64,000 nucleotides of DNA from Komarekiella delphini-convector SJRDD-AB1. GTDB taxonomy: Bacteria; Cyanobacteriota; Cyanobacteriia; Cyanobacteriales; Nostocaceae. A program made the translations under genes and the position numbers. Below, one piece after another: positions 36,502 to 45,289 of the stretch (position 1 is its first letter; each line of letters starts with the position of its first letter). Location: the NCBI RefSeq assembly GCF_014831675.1, contig NZ_VJXY01000017.1, positions 95,366 to 159,365 of the forward strand. Reading direction: 5' to 3'. The notes beneath the pieces were generated by a model. That model saw only the letters and a list, made by a program, of their open reading frames with translations. It did no database searches and had not been told where the DNA came from.

Positions 36502-37389
36502 GTGGAAGAAGTGAGAAAAATCTGGCTACTGATGACACTATTTAGTTTGGGGATGTGGCTTGTTTTACGTTCCTATTTACCGTCTGTATCTTCCGTTATA
36601 CCAACTGTTAAGCCTTCACCACAAAAAACCATCCGCTACCTTAAGCGCACCTTGCCCCAAAGTATCGCTCACATCCTTGTGATTCCAGCTAATAGCCGAT
36701 TTTTGGTAACTCCTGCATTATCACCCTCGGTAAATACTGTAGAGGAATTTGCTCAGAAGCATCAAGCGATCGCGATCTTAAATGCAGGATTTTTTGACCC
36801 AGCTAACCGAAAATCTACGTCCTATGTTGTCATTTCTGGTCAAGTGGTGGCCGACCCCAAAGAAAACGAGCGCCTGGTGAATAATCCCAACTTAAAACCT
36901 TACTTGAGTCAGATTTTCAATCGCACAGAATTGCGACGCTATTTATGTGGACAGAGTGTCCGTTATGATATTGCCCTGCATAATGAGTTAGCGCCAGCAG
37001 GTTGTCAGTTAGTTGACGCCATAGGTGCAGGGCCACGCCTGTTACCAGAACTCACCTTAGTAAAAGAGGGCTTTGTAGATAATGCTAATGGAAGAGATGC
37101 ACTTGGCAGCAAGCAACCCAACGCCAGAACAGCTGTAGGTATTACTCGTGATGGCAGTCTGATTTTAGTAATGGTGGCTCAAAAACCAAACGCTGCTGCT
37201 AATGGGATATCCTTACCAGCACTGGCAGATTTGATGAAAACTCTTGGTGCTCAAAAAGCGATGAACCTAGATGGGGGAAGTTCGTCTTCGCTCTATTACA
37301 ACGGTAAGACCTTTTATGGGAAAGTTGATTTGGAGGGAAATACCATCAAGCGACCTGTGAAGTCAGTTTTATTGGTTCAGGAAAAGTGA
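36502..37389 (+). CDS. Phosphodiester glycosidase-family (DUF2233) exported protein
   Basis: 295 residues from a GTG with GAGG seven bases upstream. One hydrophobic helix at about 7-23 is a signal anchor. The family blocks are LNAGFFDPANRKS (about 93-105), SVRYDIAL, NARTAVGITRDGSLIL and MNLDGGSSSSLYYNGK near the end. This is the NAGPA-like fold, which in characterised members removes a sugar from a phosphodiester. It probably acts in the periplasm on a cell-envelope glycan. The exact substrate is unknown. Confidence 0.85.
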   Translation: MEEVRKIWLLMTLFSLGMWLVLRSYLPSVSSVIPTVKPSPQKTIRYLKRTLPQSIAHILVIPANSRFLVTPALSPSVNTVEEFAQKHQAIAILNAGFFDPANRKSTSYVVISGQVVADPKENERLVNNPNLKPYLSQIFNRTELRRYLCGQSVRYDIALHNELAPAGCQLVDAIGAGPRLLPELTLVKEGFVDNANGRDALGSKQPNARTAVGITRDGSLILVMVAQKPNAAANGISLPALADLMKTLGAQKAMNLDGGSSSSLYYNGKTFYGKVDLEGNTIKRPVKSVLLVQEK

Positions 37390-37491
37390 ACTCACAAATT
37401 TCTCAAGTTTTGTAATTATTGTGATTGTTAAGGGCGATCGCAATCTAAATTTGCAGTTACAAGACCTAAGCAGCAGTCAAGGAGGTTGGCT

Positions 37492-37683
37492 ATGACAAAA
37501 GAATATATGGATAGTTTAGAAGCATTCGTTGATAAGTTGACATTAGCCGCAGTCCTAGAGATGTTAGAGCGAATATGCCACAAAAAAGCCGAAAATCTTA
37601 GAACTCATTGGAAAGATGAGACTTCAGCAAAGCTTTGGGACAAAGCTGCTAGACAAATAGAACAGATAAATATTGATGTCTGA
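37492..37683 (+). CDS. Small hypothetical protein
   Basis: 63 residues starting MTKEYMDSLEAFVDKL. The ATG at 37492 has a strong GGAGG six bases upstream, which favours it over the TTG two codons earlier and supports real translation. The sequence is wholly helical and amphipathic (LAAVLEMLERICHKKAENLRTHWKDETSAKLWDKAARQIEQI) with two segments. I do not recognise the family. It is a free-standing gene after a HIP1-containing spacer. Confidence 0.6.
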   Translation: MTKEYMDSLEAFVDKLTLAAVLEMLERICHKKAENLRTHWKDETSAKLWDKAARQIEQINIDV

Positions 37684-37787
37684 ATTAACAACCGCACCCA
37701 CTCTTGGAATGCGGATTTTGATTCAAGCTCTCAGTTCTGGACAGACTAGAATCTATCAAATTTGACCTTTAAACTCACACAATAACC

Positions 37788-37910
37788 CTATCCCAATTTT
37801 TTATCAGGTACTCTTACTAGACGCGTTGCTCCTCCTTGACGATTATCAGGCGCTCCTACTTTAGGAGGTTTAAAATTAGCTTTTCTCAATAGTTCTTCTG
37901 GTTGCGCCAT
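37788..37910 (-). CDS. Very small protein of 40 residues
   Basis: The ATG at 37908-37910 has AGAGGAAAG nine bases upstream, and the frame reads MAQPEELLRKANF, then KPPKVGAPDNRQGGATR and LVRVPDKKLG before TAG. It is basic and Pro/Gly-rich. The PPKVGAPDNRQGGATR segment resembles the start of cyanobacterial DUF928 proteins, so this may be a short relic of one, or a genuine small peptide. It lies downstream of the 38064-38294 gene on the same strand. Confidence 0.5.
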   Translation of the reverse strand: MAQPEELLRKANFKPPKVGAPDNRQGGATRLVRVPDKKLG

Positions 37911-38063
37911 GTTTACCGCTTTCCTCTTCCCTTCTATTTAACTCAAGCCTGCTTTCAGATCTGCTTAGCCATGCTAAACAAACTAAAGCAACGTCTTCTC
38001 AAGAGTTATCGAAGTTTTCTCAAGGATTTATGCAAGGAGAGCAAATAATTTTTGCAATCTGCC

Positions 38064-38294
38064 TCAACTATCGGTTGTATTTTGTCGGAGTTCTGCTGTA
38101 GGGTACTGACTAATTTCAGTTGGCGGACATTTAATTTCTCCCTCGCAGTAACCCAGTTCGTACATACTAGCAGCTTGAGAATTTTGTTCTGGTGGCGCTT
38201 TAGGTTTTCCTGCCCAGGCATCAGATTTTCCTAAGTTAAACCAATCTTCATCAGTCATGCCTGAGCCGAATGTGTTTTCCGTTGTTATTTTCAT
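38064..38294 (-). CDS. Small hypothetical acidic protein
   Basis: 76 residues from ATG 38292-38294 with GGAG nine bases upstream. The conserved-looking core is DEDWFNLGKSDAWAGKPKAPPEQNSQAASMYELGYCEGEIK, in which a helix with aromatic and Gly-rich turns precedes YELGYCEG. I have the impression of a cyanobacterial small-protein family but cannot name it. The overlapping 38006-38221 frame is its shadow. The function is unknown. Confidence 0.65.
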   Translation of the reverse strand: MKITTENTFGSGMTDEDWFNLGKSDAWAGKPKAPPEQNSQAASMYELGYCEGEIKCPPTEISQYPTAELRQNTTDS

Positions 38295-38674
38295 GTAGGC
38301 ATCTCCATTTGTTTTAAACGCGTTAGTTTCTTTCTAGAACTATGCTGGAATGCTACAAAGACTAGTTACTTTACGGTTATGCTTCTGAGTGGCTAGGAGT
38401 TTCAGCATTTATAATTATTTGATTTTTGCATTACTGTTTGACATAAGTCTTGTACCGTTGGAAAGAACAAAGGAAAAATTTTTAAATTGTTCTACTAAAT
38501 CTGCACTGAGCACTCTGCGTCAATTGGGATTGCCGATTATGTCTTGTCGAGTTATGGCAGTGCCAGCTCATGACGATCGCAACTGTAATGCCACAATATT
38601 GTTTGATCACATTCCCTCGTAGCTAATTTCGCTTCATAATGAAGAAAGATTAAGCTGCACTCAGAAAACTCCGC

Positions 38675-39352
38675 ATGAGCCAAACTGCCCTAAATTTAGT
38701 TGCAATATCTATCTTTCTCATAACCCTTTCTACCCTACTGGGGCCGTTATTTAACTTGTCGCCTACAGTACCAGCACTTGCTACCTTCACCATTTTGGGT
38801 ATAGCCACGTTAGATAGTTTTGGCTTGCAAGGTAAGGGAGGTACGATCTTTTTAGATTGGATTGCAGGTTTTTCTCCTGAACACCGCGATCGCATTGTCC
38901 ATCACGAAGCAGGACATTTTCTTGTTGCTTACCTATTGGATATTCCTGTTACCAACTACACACTCAGCGCGTGGGAAGCTTGGAAGCAAGGGCAAGTTGG
39001 GCAAGGGGGCGTTACTTTTGATGATGCAGAATTAGCAACTCACTTGGAAATGGGAAAAATCAGCGCCCAAATGCTGGATCGCTACTGCACTATTTGGATG
39101 GCGGGTATTGCTGCTGAAACTCTAGTTTTTGACAATGCTGAAGGTGGAGGTGATGACAAAAATAAGCTAGCAGGTGTATTGACAGTTTTGGGCTTTTCTG
39201 AATTTATTTGTCAGCAGAAACAGCGGTTTCATGCCCTTCAGGCAAAAAACTTACTGCAAGAAAACTGGTCTAGTTACCAAGCCTTAGTCAAGGCTATGCA
39301 ACAACGCGCTTCAGTAGCAGATTGTCAAAGTGCGATCGAGAGTGCTGAGTAA
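38675..39352 (+). CDS. M41-like membrane zinc protease without AAA domain
   Basis: 225 residues with two N-terminal helices (about 5-26 and 32-48). The zinc site is HHEAGHFLVAYLLDIPV (76-92, HEAGH 77-81), as in the FtsH peptidase domain, and the later GIAAETLVFDNAEGGGDD (about 149-166) gives the third acidic ligand region. The AAA ATPase module of FtsH is absent, so this is one of the FtsH-like peptidases without an unfoldase that occur in cyanobacteria and plastids. The site is thylakoid or plasma membrane. Whether it is active and who unfolds its substrates is unknown. Confidence 0.8.
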   Translation: MSQTALNLVAISIFLITLSTLLGPLFNLSPTVPALATFTILGIATLDSFGLQGKGGTIFLDWIAGFSPEHRDRIVHHEAGHFLVAYLLDIPVTNYTLSAWEAWKQGQVGQGGVTFDDAELATHLEMGKISAQMLDRYCTIWMAGIAAETLVFDNAEGGGDDKNKLAGVLTVLGFSEFICQQKQRFHALQAKNLLQENWSSYQALVKAMQQRASVADCQSAIESAE

Positions 39353-39360
39353 TGGTGCTA

Positions 39361-40380
39361 TTAAGAAGAAACAGCTTTTAGATGTGAGACATGGGATGAG
39401 TACTCCCAACCAATCGCCCGGTTACGTCCCGCAGCTTTAGCCTGCAACAGGCATTGATCGGCACGATACAGTAGACTTTCTCCTTGATCGTCATCCTCTG
39501 CTTCCAGACTGGCTGTGCCCAGGCTAATCGTAATATTAATAGTGAGTTTATTATTGAGTGCAAATGGCTGCTCGCTAACTATGCGGTTGAGACGACGTGC
39601 TACACCTAATGCTTCTTCACCTGTAGTGTGAGCCAAAAGAATCACGAATTCTTCGCCACCATAGCGAAATGCAGTGTCTTGAAAACGTAAATTGTGTCGC
39701 AGCCGAGTACACAGCAATTGCAAGAGGCGATCGCCAATTAAATGCCCATAAGTATCATTGACTTTCTTGAAATAATCCACATCCAAAATAATCAAACTCA
39801 TCGATTCTCGCTGAGTCCTAGATTTTTTAATTTGCCTGGGTAAGTCCCATTCCAAAGCACGGCGATTATTCATTTCTGTTAATGAATCAGCCAAGGCGAT
39901 CGCTGACAACAAATCATTTGTCCGCATCAAATCGCGGTATTTTTGTGCTTTCCGCAAGCCAACTGTCAATTGGGCTAGTATTAGTTGATGGTTGGTAGTC
40001 GATGCCTTAGAGTCTATTTTATTTTCGTGAAGCTGCCAAATATAAGCATCTGCTCCTTGTTTTAATGCAGCAGCAGTCATTTCTAACTCTCTCTGCCAAC
40101 CATACATATTTCTATCAGCAAGCTGCTGAGGACGATCCTCAAAGAGAATACAGTATATCCAAGATAGCTTTGTCTGATCTTTAAGCCAACAACACAGTTC
40201 CATACTGCCATCCAAGCTAGCCTGCACAAGTATTACATCAGGCGGGGTAATTTGAATGCGCGATATTGCTTGATCTAAATTGGTAATAACTTCTACACTA
40301 AAAGCGCTTGTATAACAGATCTGATCTGGAAGTGTAGTAAGAAAGTTATTACTTCCAAAGACCAGAATAGAAATATTCAT
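39361..40380 (-). CDS. Diguanylate cyclase with degenerate receiver-like N-terminus
   Basis: 339 residues. Residues about 1-125 have a receiver-like alternation (ISILVFGSNN, PDVILVQASLDG) but lack a clear phosphoacceptor Asp, so it is degenerate. Residues about 160-330 form a GGDEF domain with the active loop GGEEF (241-245) and the inhibitory I-site RFQD (232-235) five residues before it. The product would be cyclic di-GMP under feedback control. Signal and targets are unknown; convergent with the protease gene by 8 bases. Confidence 0.9.
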   Translation of the reverse strand: MNISILVFGSNNFLTTLPDQICYTSAFSVEVITNLDQAISRIQITPPDVILVQASLDGSMELCCWLKDQTKLSWIYCILFEDRPQQLADRNMYGWQRELEMTAAALKQGADAYIWQLHENKIDSKASTTNHQLILAQLTVGLRKAQKYRDLMRTNDLLSAIALADSLTEMNNRRALEWDLPRQIKKSRTQRESMSLIILDVDYFKKVNDTYGHLIGDRLLQLLCTRLRHNLRFQDTAFRYGGEEFVILLAHTTGEEALGVARRLNRIVSEQPFALNNKLTINITISLGTASLEAEDDDQGESLLYRADQCLLQAKAAGRNRAIGWEYSSHVSHLKAVSS

Positions 40381-41440
40381 TGTTTGCTTTTATTCTATTT
40401 TGACTTCAAGATGATTAACCTAGTAAAACTTGCCGCTATTCTTGCTAATAATAAAAAAAATTCTGGAATTTTTGACTAGGGTATATTCCTGGTATTTGAC
40501 CATATTAATGCTAAATCCGCAATAATATCGCACTTTTAATCTCCTCTTAAGACTTTATCTTGACTATAGTCAGTAGGACTGCAACTGATGATACCTAATG
40601 TCATCTTTACAGTATTTTTTTTCAAACGGTATAAATACTGAATATTCTTCTTCAACATAAAAGTATTACTGTAATTTCCAGGTGTTAGTTATTTGAGATA
40701 ATTGCAGAATCAAGATTTTTAGCTACTCACAATTTCAGGCAAGAAAAAACTTTCTTTAACCTGAATATAAACTTTAAGAATTTACTAAATTTTCCATTCA
40801 ATTGCGAAATCCGAGATATTGTATTATTGACTATAATTATGTTAATTTTTAGCGGATTTAAATAGGATCTAGTAGATAGTTAGATTGTTTACCAAAATCG
40901 CATTTATTCGTTGTGGAGAGAAATATAATATCTAAAAATTGGCACTTAATAATTCATTTTTCAATCTCTCGCTTCGTTGCTATCCCGCCCAGAAAGAAGT
41001 TTACACGCTAATAACTCAACTCTATGCTTTGTGCACTAAAACTATAATCCAGTCTTCTTTAAAAGACTTTAGCTATTGTTGGAAACACTGTAAAATCATC
41101 AGTTTTAACTTACATTCTGCTATGCAGCCCAGAACTTGAATAGTAGTTAAAATATGTGTATAACGACATGACAGTAACAAAAATGTATGAGGATTTTAGA
41201 CTTTTGCAAAAAGTCTAATGTAGTATATATATATATATTTAGAAATAAAAAGTTTTTATTGTTGTAATTTTTTGTATTAATTTACTTACTCACATCATTT
41301 TTATTAAGTAAAAAACATAATTTGAAAAATTCCCCTCAGACGAGGGGATGAATGTCAGTCCGCTCATTTAAAAAGCGAAAAAAAGGAAAGAATTTTTTGG
41401 TTCAATTCGCTATTGATCTAAACTTTTGCTAAAAATTAGA
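40381..41440. other. 1-kb AT-rich gene-free spacer
   Basis: No supported gene was found. Visible structure: an AGTCTTCT-type hairpin near 41051-41068 that matches the one at 444-461, a palindrome AGACTTTT-GCA-AAAAGTCT (41198-41216), a short TA run at about 41224-41239 and a small GC hairpin at 41332-41347. Promoters of the diguanylate cyclase must lie near its right end in reverse orientation. An unannotated small RNA is possible but I see no known family. Confidence 0.45.
41325..41347 (-). terminator. Likely intrinsic terminator of the HMA gene
   Basis: On the minus strand CCCCTC-GTCT-GAGGGG is followed by AATTTTTC. It lies about 95 bases after the stop of the HMA-domain gene and has the stem plus T-run of an intrinsic terminator. 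Confidence 0.45.
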
Positions 41441-41641
41441 TTAATAACCTTCAACTGTGTAACCAGCAGCAACAATTACCTGTTTAATTGACTCTTCAGA
41501 AGCGGCTGATTCGACTGTGACAGTTTTATCGTTGACATCAACATTCACCTTGGCATCAGGTTCCATTACGTGAATCGATTCAGTAATTGTATCTGCACAT
41601 TTTTCACAAGTAATATTCGATACTTTCAGTTTTAGTGCCAT
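41441..41641 (-). CDS. Heavy-metal-associated (HMA) domain protein
   Basis: 66 residues, a single HMA domain. The metal-binding loop is NITCEKCAD with C12 and C15 (CxxC), followed by the beta-alpha-beta pattern VNVDVNDKTVTVESAASEESIKQVIVAAGYTVEG. Stand-alone proteins like this act as copper chaperones (Atx1/CopZ-like) for P-type ATPases in the cytoplasm. The canonical MxCxxC has I in place of M at the first position, which varies in the family. No transporter is adjacent. It is a monocistronic gene with a probable terminator. Confidence 0.85.
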   Translation of the reverse strand: MALKLKVSNITCEKCADTITESIHVMEPDAKVNVDVNDKTVTVESAASEESIKQVIVAAGYTVEGY

Positions 41642-41929
41642 TTGTTACCTTGGTACGTGTATTCTAAATTATTTCTTAAGGATTAATATACTGATTAAAA
41701 CGCGATCGCTCATCCCGCTAGAGTTAGGTAATTGGGATTAAACATCACAATCACCGTACATAACTCACCAATTGGCAAAGTTACCTAGCAGCAACATGAA
41801 ACAAAATGCGAAAATATATAAAGTTATAGAAAGGGTGAAGCATAAAAGCTAAAGGATAAAGTACGAGAAAATAACCAACTGCTTCATACTTCACACTTCA
41901 CACTTCATACTTAATACTTCAGTCCACCC

Positions 41930-44572
41930 ATGTCTTCAAACCCCCAGAAACTCAGCGGTAACGAAATTCGCAACCTATTTCTTGACTTCTTTGCCCAAAG
42001 AGAACACCAAATTCTCCCAAGTGCCTCTCTCGTGCCAGAAGATCCTACCGTGCTGCTGACGATCGCGGGGATGCTACCATTTAAGCCGATATTCCTAGGA
42101 CAGCGTACACCAGAATTTAAGCGGGCTACCACTTCCCAAAAGTGTATCCGCACCAACGACATCGAGAATGTCGGACGCACCAAACGGCATCAGACGTTTT
42201 TTGAGATGCTGGGTAACTTCAGCTTTGGTGATTATTTTAAAGAACAAGCGATCGCTTGGGGTTGGGAAATTTCCACAAAAGTCTTTGGCTTCTCACCTCA
42301 AAATCTCGTCGTCAGCGTTTTTGAAGAAGATGATGAAGCCTTTGCAATTTGGCGCGATCAAATTGGTGTACCAACAGCTAGAATCAAGCGCATGGGCGCA
42401 GACGATAACTTTTGGGCATCAGGCCCTACAGGGCCTTGTGGCCCTTGTTCAGAGATATATTACGACTTTCACCCGGAACGCGGTGACGACAACATTGATT
42501 TAGAAGATGATTCCCGGTTTATCGAGTTCTACAACCTCGTCTTCATGCAATATAACCGGGATAATTCAGGCAACTTAACACCGTTGCAAAACAAGAACAT
42601 TGACACCGGCATGGGTTTGGAGAGAATGGCGCAAATCCTCCAAAAAGTCCCCAATAATTACGAAACTGACTTAATTTTCCCAATTATTCAAACAGCAGGG
42701 AAAATTGCTGGTATTGACTACCACAGTAGCGACGAGAAAACCAAAGTTTCTTTAAAAGTCATTGGTGATCACATTCGTGCCGTCGTCCACATGATAGCCG
42801 ATGAAATCCGCGCCTCCAACGTGGGACGGGGTTATGTACTGCGGCGGTTAATTCGGCGTGTAGTGCGTCATGGGCGACTAATTGGTATTGCTGGGGAGTT
42901 TACTACCCAAGTTGCTGAAACTGCGATCGCTCTTTGCGAATCAGCTTACCCCAACGTGCGGCAACGGGAAGCAGCAATTAAAGCTGAACTGCAACGGGAA
43001 GAATCCAATTTTCTCAAAACTCTCGACAGAGGCGAAAAACTGCTAGAAGAAATCATCCAAGAGGTGAAGCAGCAAGGAAAAACCCAAATTAACGGTGAGA
43101 GTGCTTTTACTCTCTACGATACCTACGGCTTCCCCCTCGAACTCACTCAAGAAATCGCTGAGGAAAATAATCTCACAGTTGATGAAGCCGGATTTGATGT
43201 AGAAATGCAAAAGCAGGTGGAACGTGCAAAAGCAGCACATGAAACCATCGATTTAACTGTGCAAGGTTCCCTCGACAAGCTAGCAGAACACATCCAAGCC
43301 ACCGAATTTATCGGATATACCCAACCAGTAGCGACGGCGAGAGTCGAAGCGATATTAGTAGAAGGTGTATTCCAAGAAGAAGCAGAAGCCGGAACAGAAA
43401 TACAACTTGTTCTTGATCAAACGCCATTTTATGCTGAATCGGGCGGACAAATCGGCGATCGCGGTTATATCTCCGGTGATGGGATCTTAATTCGTGTTGA
43501 AGACGTGAAAAAAGAATCTGATTTCTTCGTTCACTTCGGACGTATCGAACGCGGTACACTCTGCGTAGGCGATACCGTCACTGCCCAAATTGATTTTGCT
43601 TGTCGGCGTCGTCTCCAAGCTAACCATACTGCAACTCACCTACTGCAAGCAGCGTTGAAAAAAATTGTCGATGATGGGATATCGCAAGCAGGTTCGTTGG
43701 TATCTTTTGATAGGTTGCGCTTTGACTTCAACTGTCCGCGTGCTTTGACACCAGACGAAGTTCAACAAATTGAGGAACAGGTTAACACTTGGATAACTGA
43801 AGCACATGCTGCAAAAGTAGAAATATTACCTTTAGCAGAAGCCAAAGCTAGGGGTGCTGTCGCCATGTTTGGCGAAAAATATGGCGAAGAAGTGCGTGTA
43901 ATTGACTTCCCCAGCGTATCAATGGAACTGTGCGGTGGAACTCATGTTAGTAATACCGCTGAGATTGGCATCTTCAAAATTATTTCGGAAGCTGGTGTAG
44001 CTTCTGGAGTACGGCGTATTGAAGCTGTTTCGGGGCCAGCGATACTCGATTATCTCAACGTTCGAGATAAAGTAGTGAAGGATTTAAGCGATCGCTTTAA
44101 AGTTAAACCCGAAGAACTACCAGATAGAATTACAAGTCTGCAAAACGAACTCAGAACAACCGAAAAGCAACTAGAAACCTTGAAAGGACAGTTAGCGATC
44201 GCTAAATCTGATAGCTTGCTACAAACAGCCGAATCTGTAGGTGATTATAAAATTATCGTCGCCCATTTAGAAGAAGTTGACGCGGAATCCTTGAAAACCG
44301 CAGCCGAACGCTTGTTGCAAAAACTCGGTAACGGTGCAGTGGTATTGGGTTCCGTTCCCGAAGCTGGGAAAGTTAGCTTAGTTGCAGCTTTCAGTCCAGA
44401 AGTCAACAAAAAAGGCTTACAAGCTGGGAAATTTGTCGGTGCTGTAGCGAAAATCTGCGGTGGCGGCGGTGGTGGACGCCCAAACTTAGCCCAAGCCGGC
44501 GGACGCGACGCAAGTAAATTACCAGAAGCTTTGGAACAAGCGCGAAGTGAGTTAAAGTCTGGTTTAGATTAA
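41930..44572 (+). CDS. alaS: Alanyl-tRNA synthetase
   Basis: 880 residues, full length for bacterial enzymes. The class II catalytic core is at the N-terminus ([29 protein letters not shown]). The editing domain has H566-x-x-x-H570 (NHTATHLL) and C668-x-x-x-H672 (CGGTH), the four zinc ligands. The C-Ala domain ends with [20 protein letters not shown]. It charges tRNA-Ala in the cytoplasm. The start ATG follows a repetitive ACTTCACACTTCATACTT tract at 41881-41922. It is monocistronic. Confidence 0.97.
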   Translation: MSSNPQKLSGNEIRNLFLDFFAQREHQILPSASLVPEDPTVLLTIAGMLPFKPIFLGQRTPEFKRATTSQKCIRTNDIENVGRTKRHQTFFEMLGNFSFGDYFKEQAIAWGWEISTKVFGFSPQNLVVSVFEEDDEAFAIWRDQIGVPTARIKRMGADDNFWASGPTGPCGPCSEIYYDFHPERGDDNIDLEDDSRFIEFYNLVFMQYNRDNSGNLTPLQNKNIDTGMGLERMAQILQKVPNNYETDLIFPIIQTAGKIAGIDYHSSDEKTKVSLKVIGDHIRAVVHMIADEIRASNVGRGYVLRRLIRRVVRHGRLIGIAGEFTTQVAETAIALCESAYPNVRQREAAIKAELQREESNFLKTLDRGEKLLEEIIQEVKQQGKTQINGESAFTLYDTYGFPLELTQEIAEENNLTVDEAGFDVEMQKQVERAKAAHETIDLTVQGSLDKLAEHIQATEFIGYTQPVATARVEAILVEGVFQEEAEAGTEIQLVLDQTPFYAESGGQIGDRGYISGDGILIRVEDVKKESDFFVHFGRIERGTLCVGDTVTAQIDFACRRRLQANHTATHLLQAALKKIVDDGISQAGSLVSFDRLRFDFNCPRALTPDEVQQIEEQVNTWITEAHAAKVEILPLAEAKARGAVAMFGEKYGEEVRVIDFPSVSMELCGGTHVSNTAEIGIFKIISEAGVASGVRRIEAVSGPAILDYLNVRDKVVKDLSDRFKVKPEELPDRITSLQNELRTTEKQLETLKGQLAIAKSDSLLQTAESVGDYKIIVAHLEEVDAESLKTAAERLLQKLGNGAVVLGSVPEAGKVSLVAAFSPEVNKKGLQAGKFVGAVAKICGGGGGGRPNLAQAGGRDASKLPEALEQARSELKSGLD

Positions 44573-44591
44573 CCATCTTCTGGTTGAACGA

Positions 44592-44624
44592 AAGGGAGAA
44601 ATTTATGGCTGGCTTTTCTCCCTT
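44592..44624 (+). terminator. Hairpin after alaS
   Basis: AAGGGAGAAA (44592-44601) pairs with TTTCTCCCTT (44615-44624) around 13 bases, 20 bases after the alaS stop. The following bases are CTCGAT rather than a T-run, so termination is plausible but not strong. Confidence 0.45.
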
Positions 44625-44678
44625 CTCGATAACACTCTTACGTTGTTGTTATCTACAGCACTGTTGAATAATTGAAAA

Positions 44679-45233
44679 TCATCTTCCCTTTACTAAATCG
44701 GCATAAATTACAATTTCTACACCCAAAACTATTAATAGCCCTAGTTCAATCCAACAAAGGACTTGAGTAATTCCAAGGGGTTGTGGTACTAAAACCCAAA
44801 ACGCTATTAATCCAACTATTCCAGAAAATACAAATGTGATTTGGTCAATAATTAGCTGCGCTATTTTGCGTCGTTTGCGTCGCTGGTCGTTTCTATGGGC
44901 AATTTCCCAACCAAAAATAGACTCAATGTCATTATTACCAGTCTGTTCCTTGATTTTTTCAACCAAAGTTAGACGGATATATTTACCAATAGAAGTAATT
45001 TTTTCATCATTAACGAGATAATTCCAACCAAGGATTAGACAAACCCAAGGGATAACGAGAAGTGCATAATAGTTAGCTTTATTAGAAACTGCGAAAGATA
45101 TAACTGCACCAAATACCCCAAGTGTGACATAAAGCAGATTGTCGCGGAAGCCAATGCGTTGCGTTTGCTCATCCTTGAGTTTTTCATATTCCTGAAGATA
45201 AACTTCTAACATTTGTGGTTTATCGTCACTCAT
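44679..45233 (-). CDS. Four-helix membrane protein downstream of the SNF2-PNP gene
   Basis: 184 residues. The N-terminus is a charged helix (EVYLQEYEKLKDEQTQRIGFRDNLLY), then hydrophobic helices at about 32-48, 53-70, 128-148 and 155-178. Between them lies a cytoplasmic basic loop (about 75-126, HRNDQRRKRRKIAQ). I do not recognise a named family. It is co-oriented with and 56 bases downstream of the helicase-phosphorylase fusion, so it may be the membrane component of that cassette, or merely a neighbour. The effector idea is inference only. Confidence 0.65.
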   Translation of the reverse strand: MSDDKPQMLEVYLQEYEKLKDEQTQRIGFRDNLLYVTLGVFGAVISFAVSNKANYYALLVIPWVCLILGWNYLVNDEKITSIGKYIRLTLVEKIKEQTGNNDIESIFGWEIAHRNDQRRKRRKIAQLIIDQITFVFSGIVGLIAFWVLVPQPLGITQVLCWIELGLLIVLGVEIVIYADLVKGR

Positions 45234-45289
45234 AGTATGTTCCTGGCAGCCAAAGTGAAGAATCTACAAATAAACTAAAAATTAAAAAG

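Noticed and set aside
38389-38622. 77-codon plus-strand frame
   Set aside because: No ribosome site and no coherent protein character; probably chance.
40939-41139. 66-codon plus-strand frame in the long spacer
   Set aside because: It includes the hairpin repeat and shows no codon or protein character.
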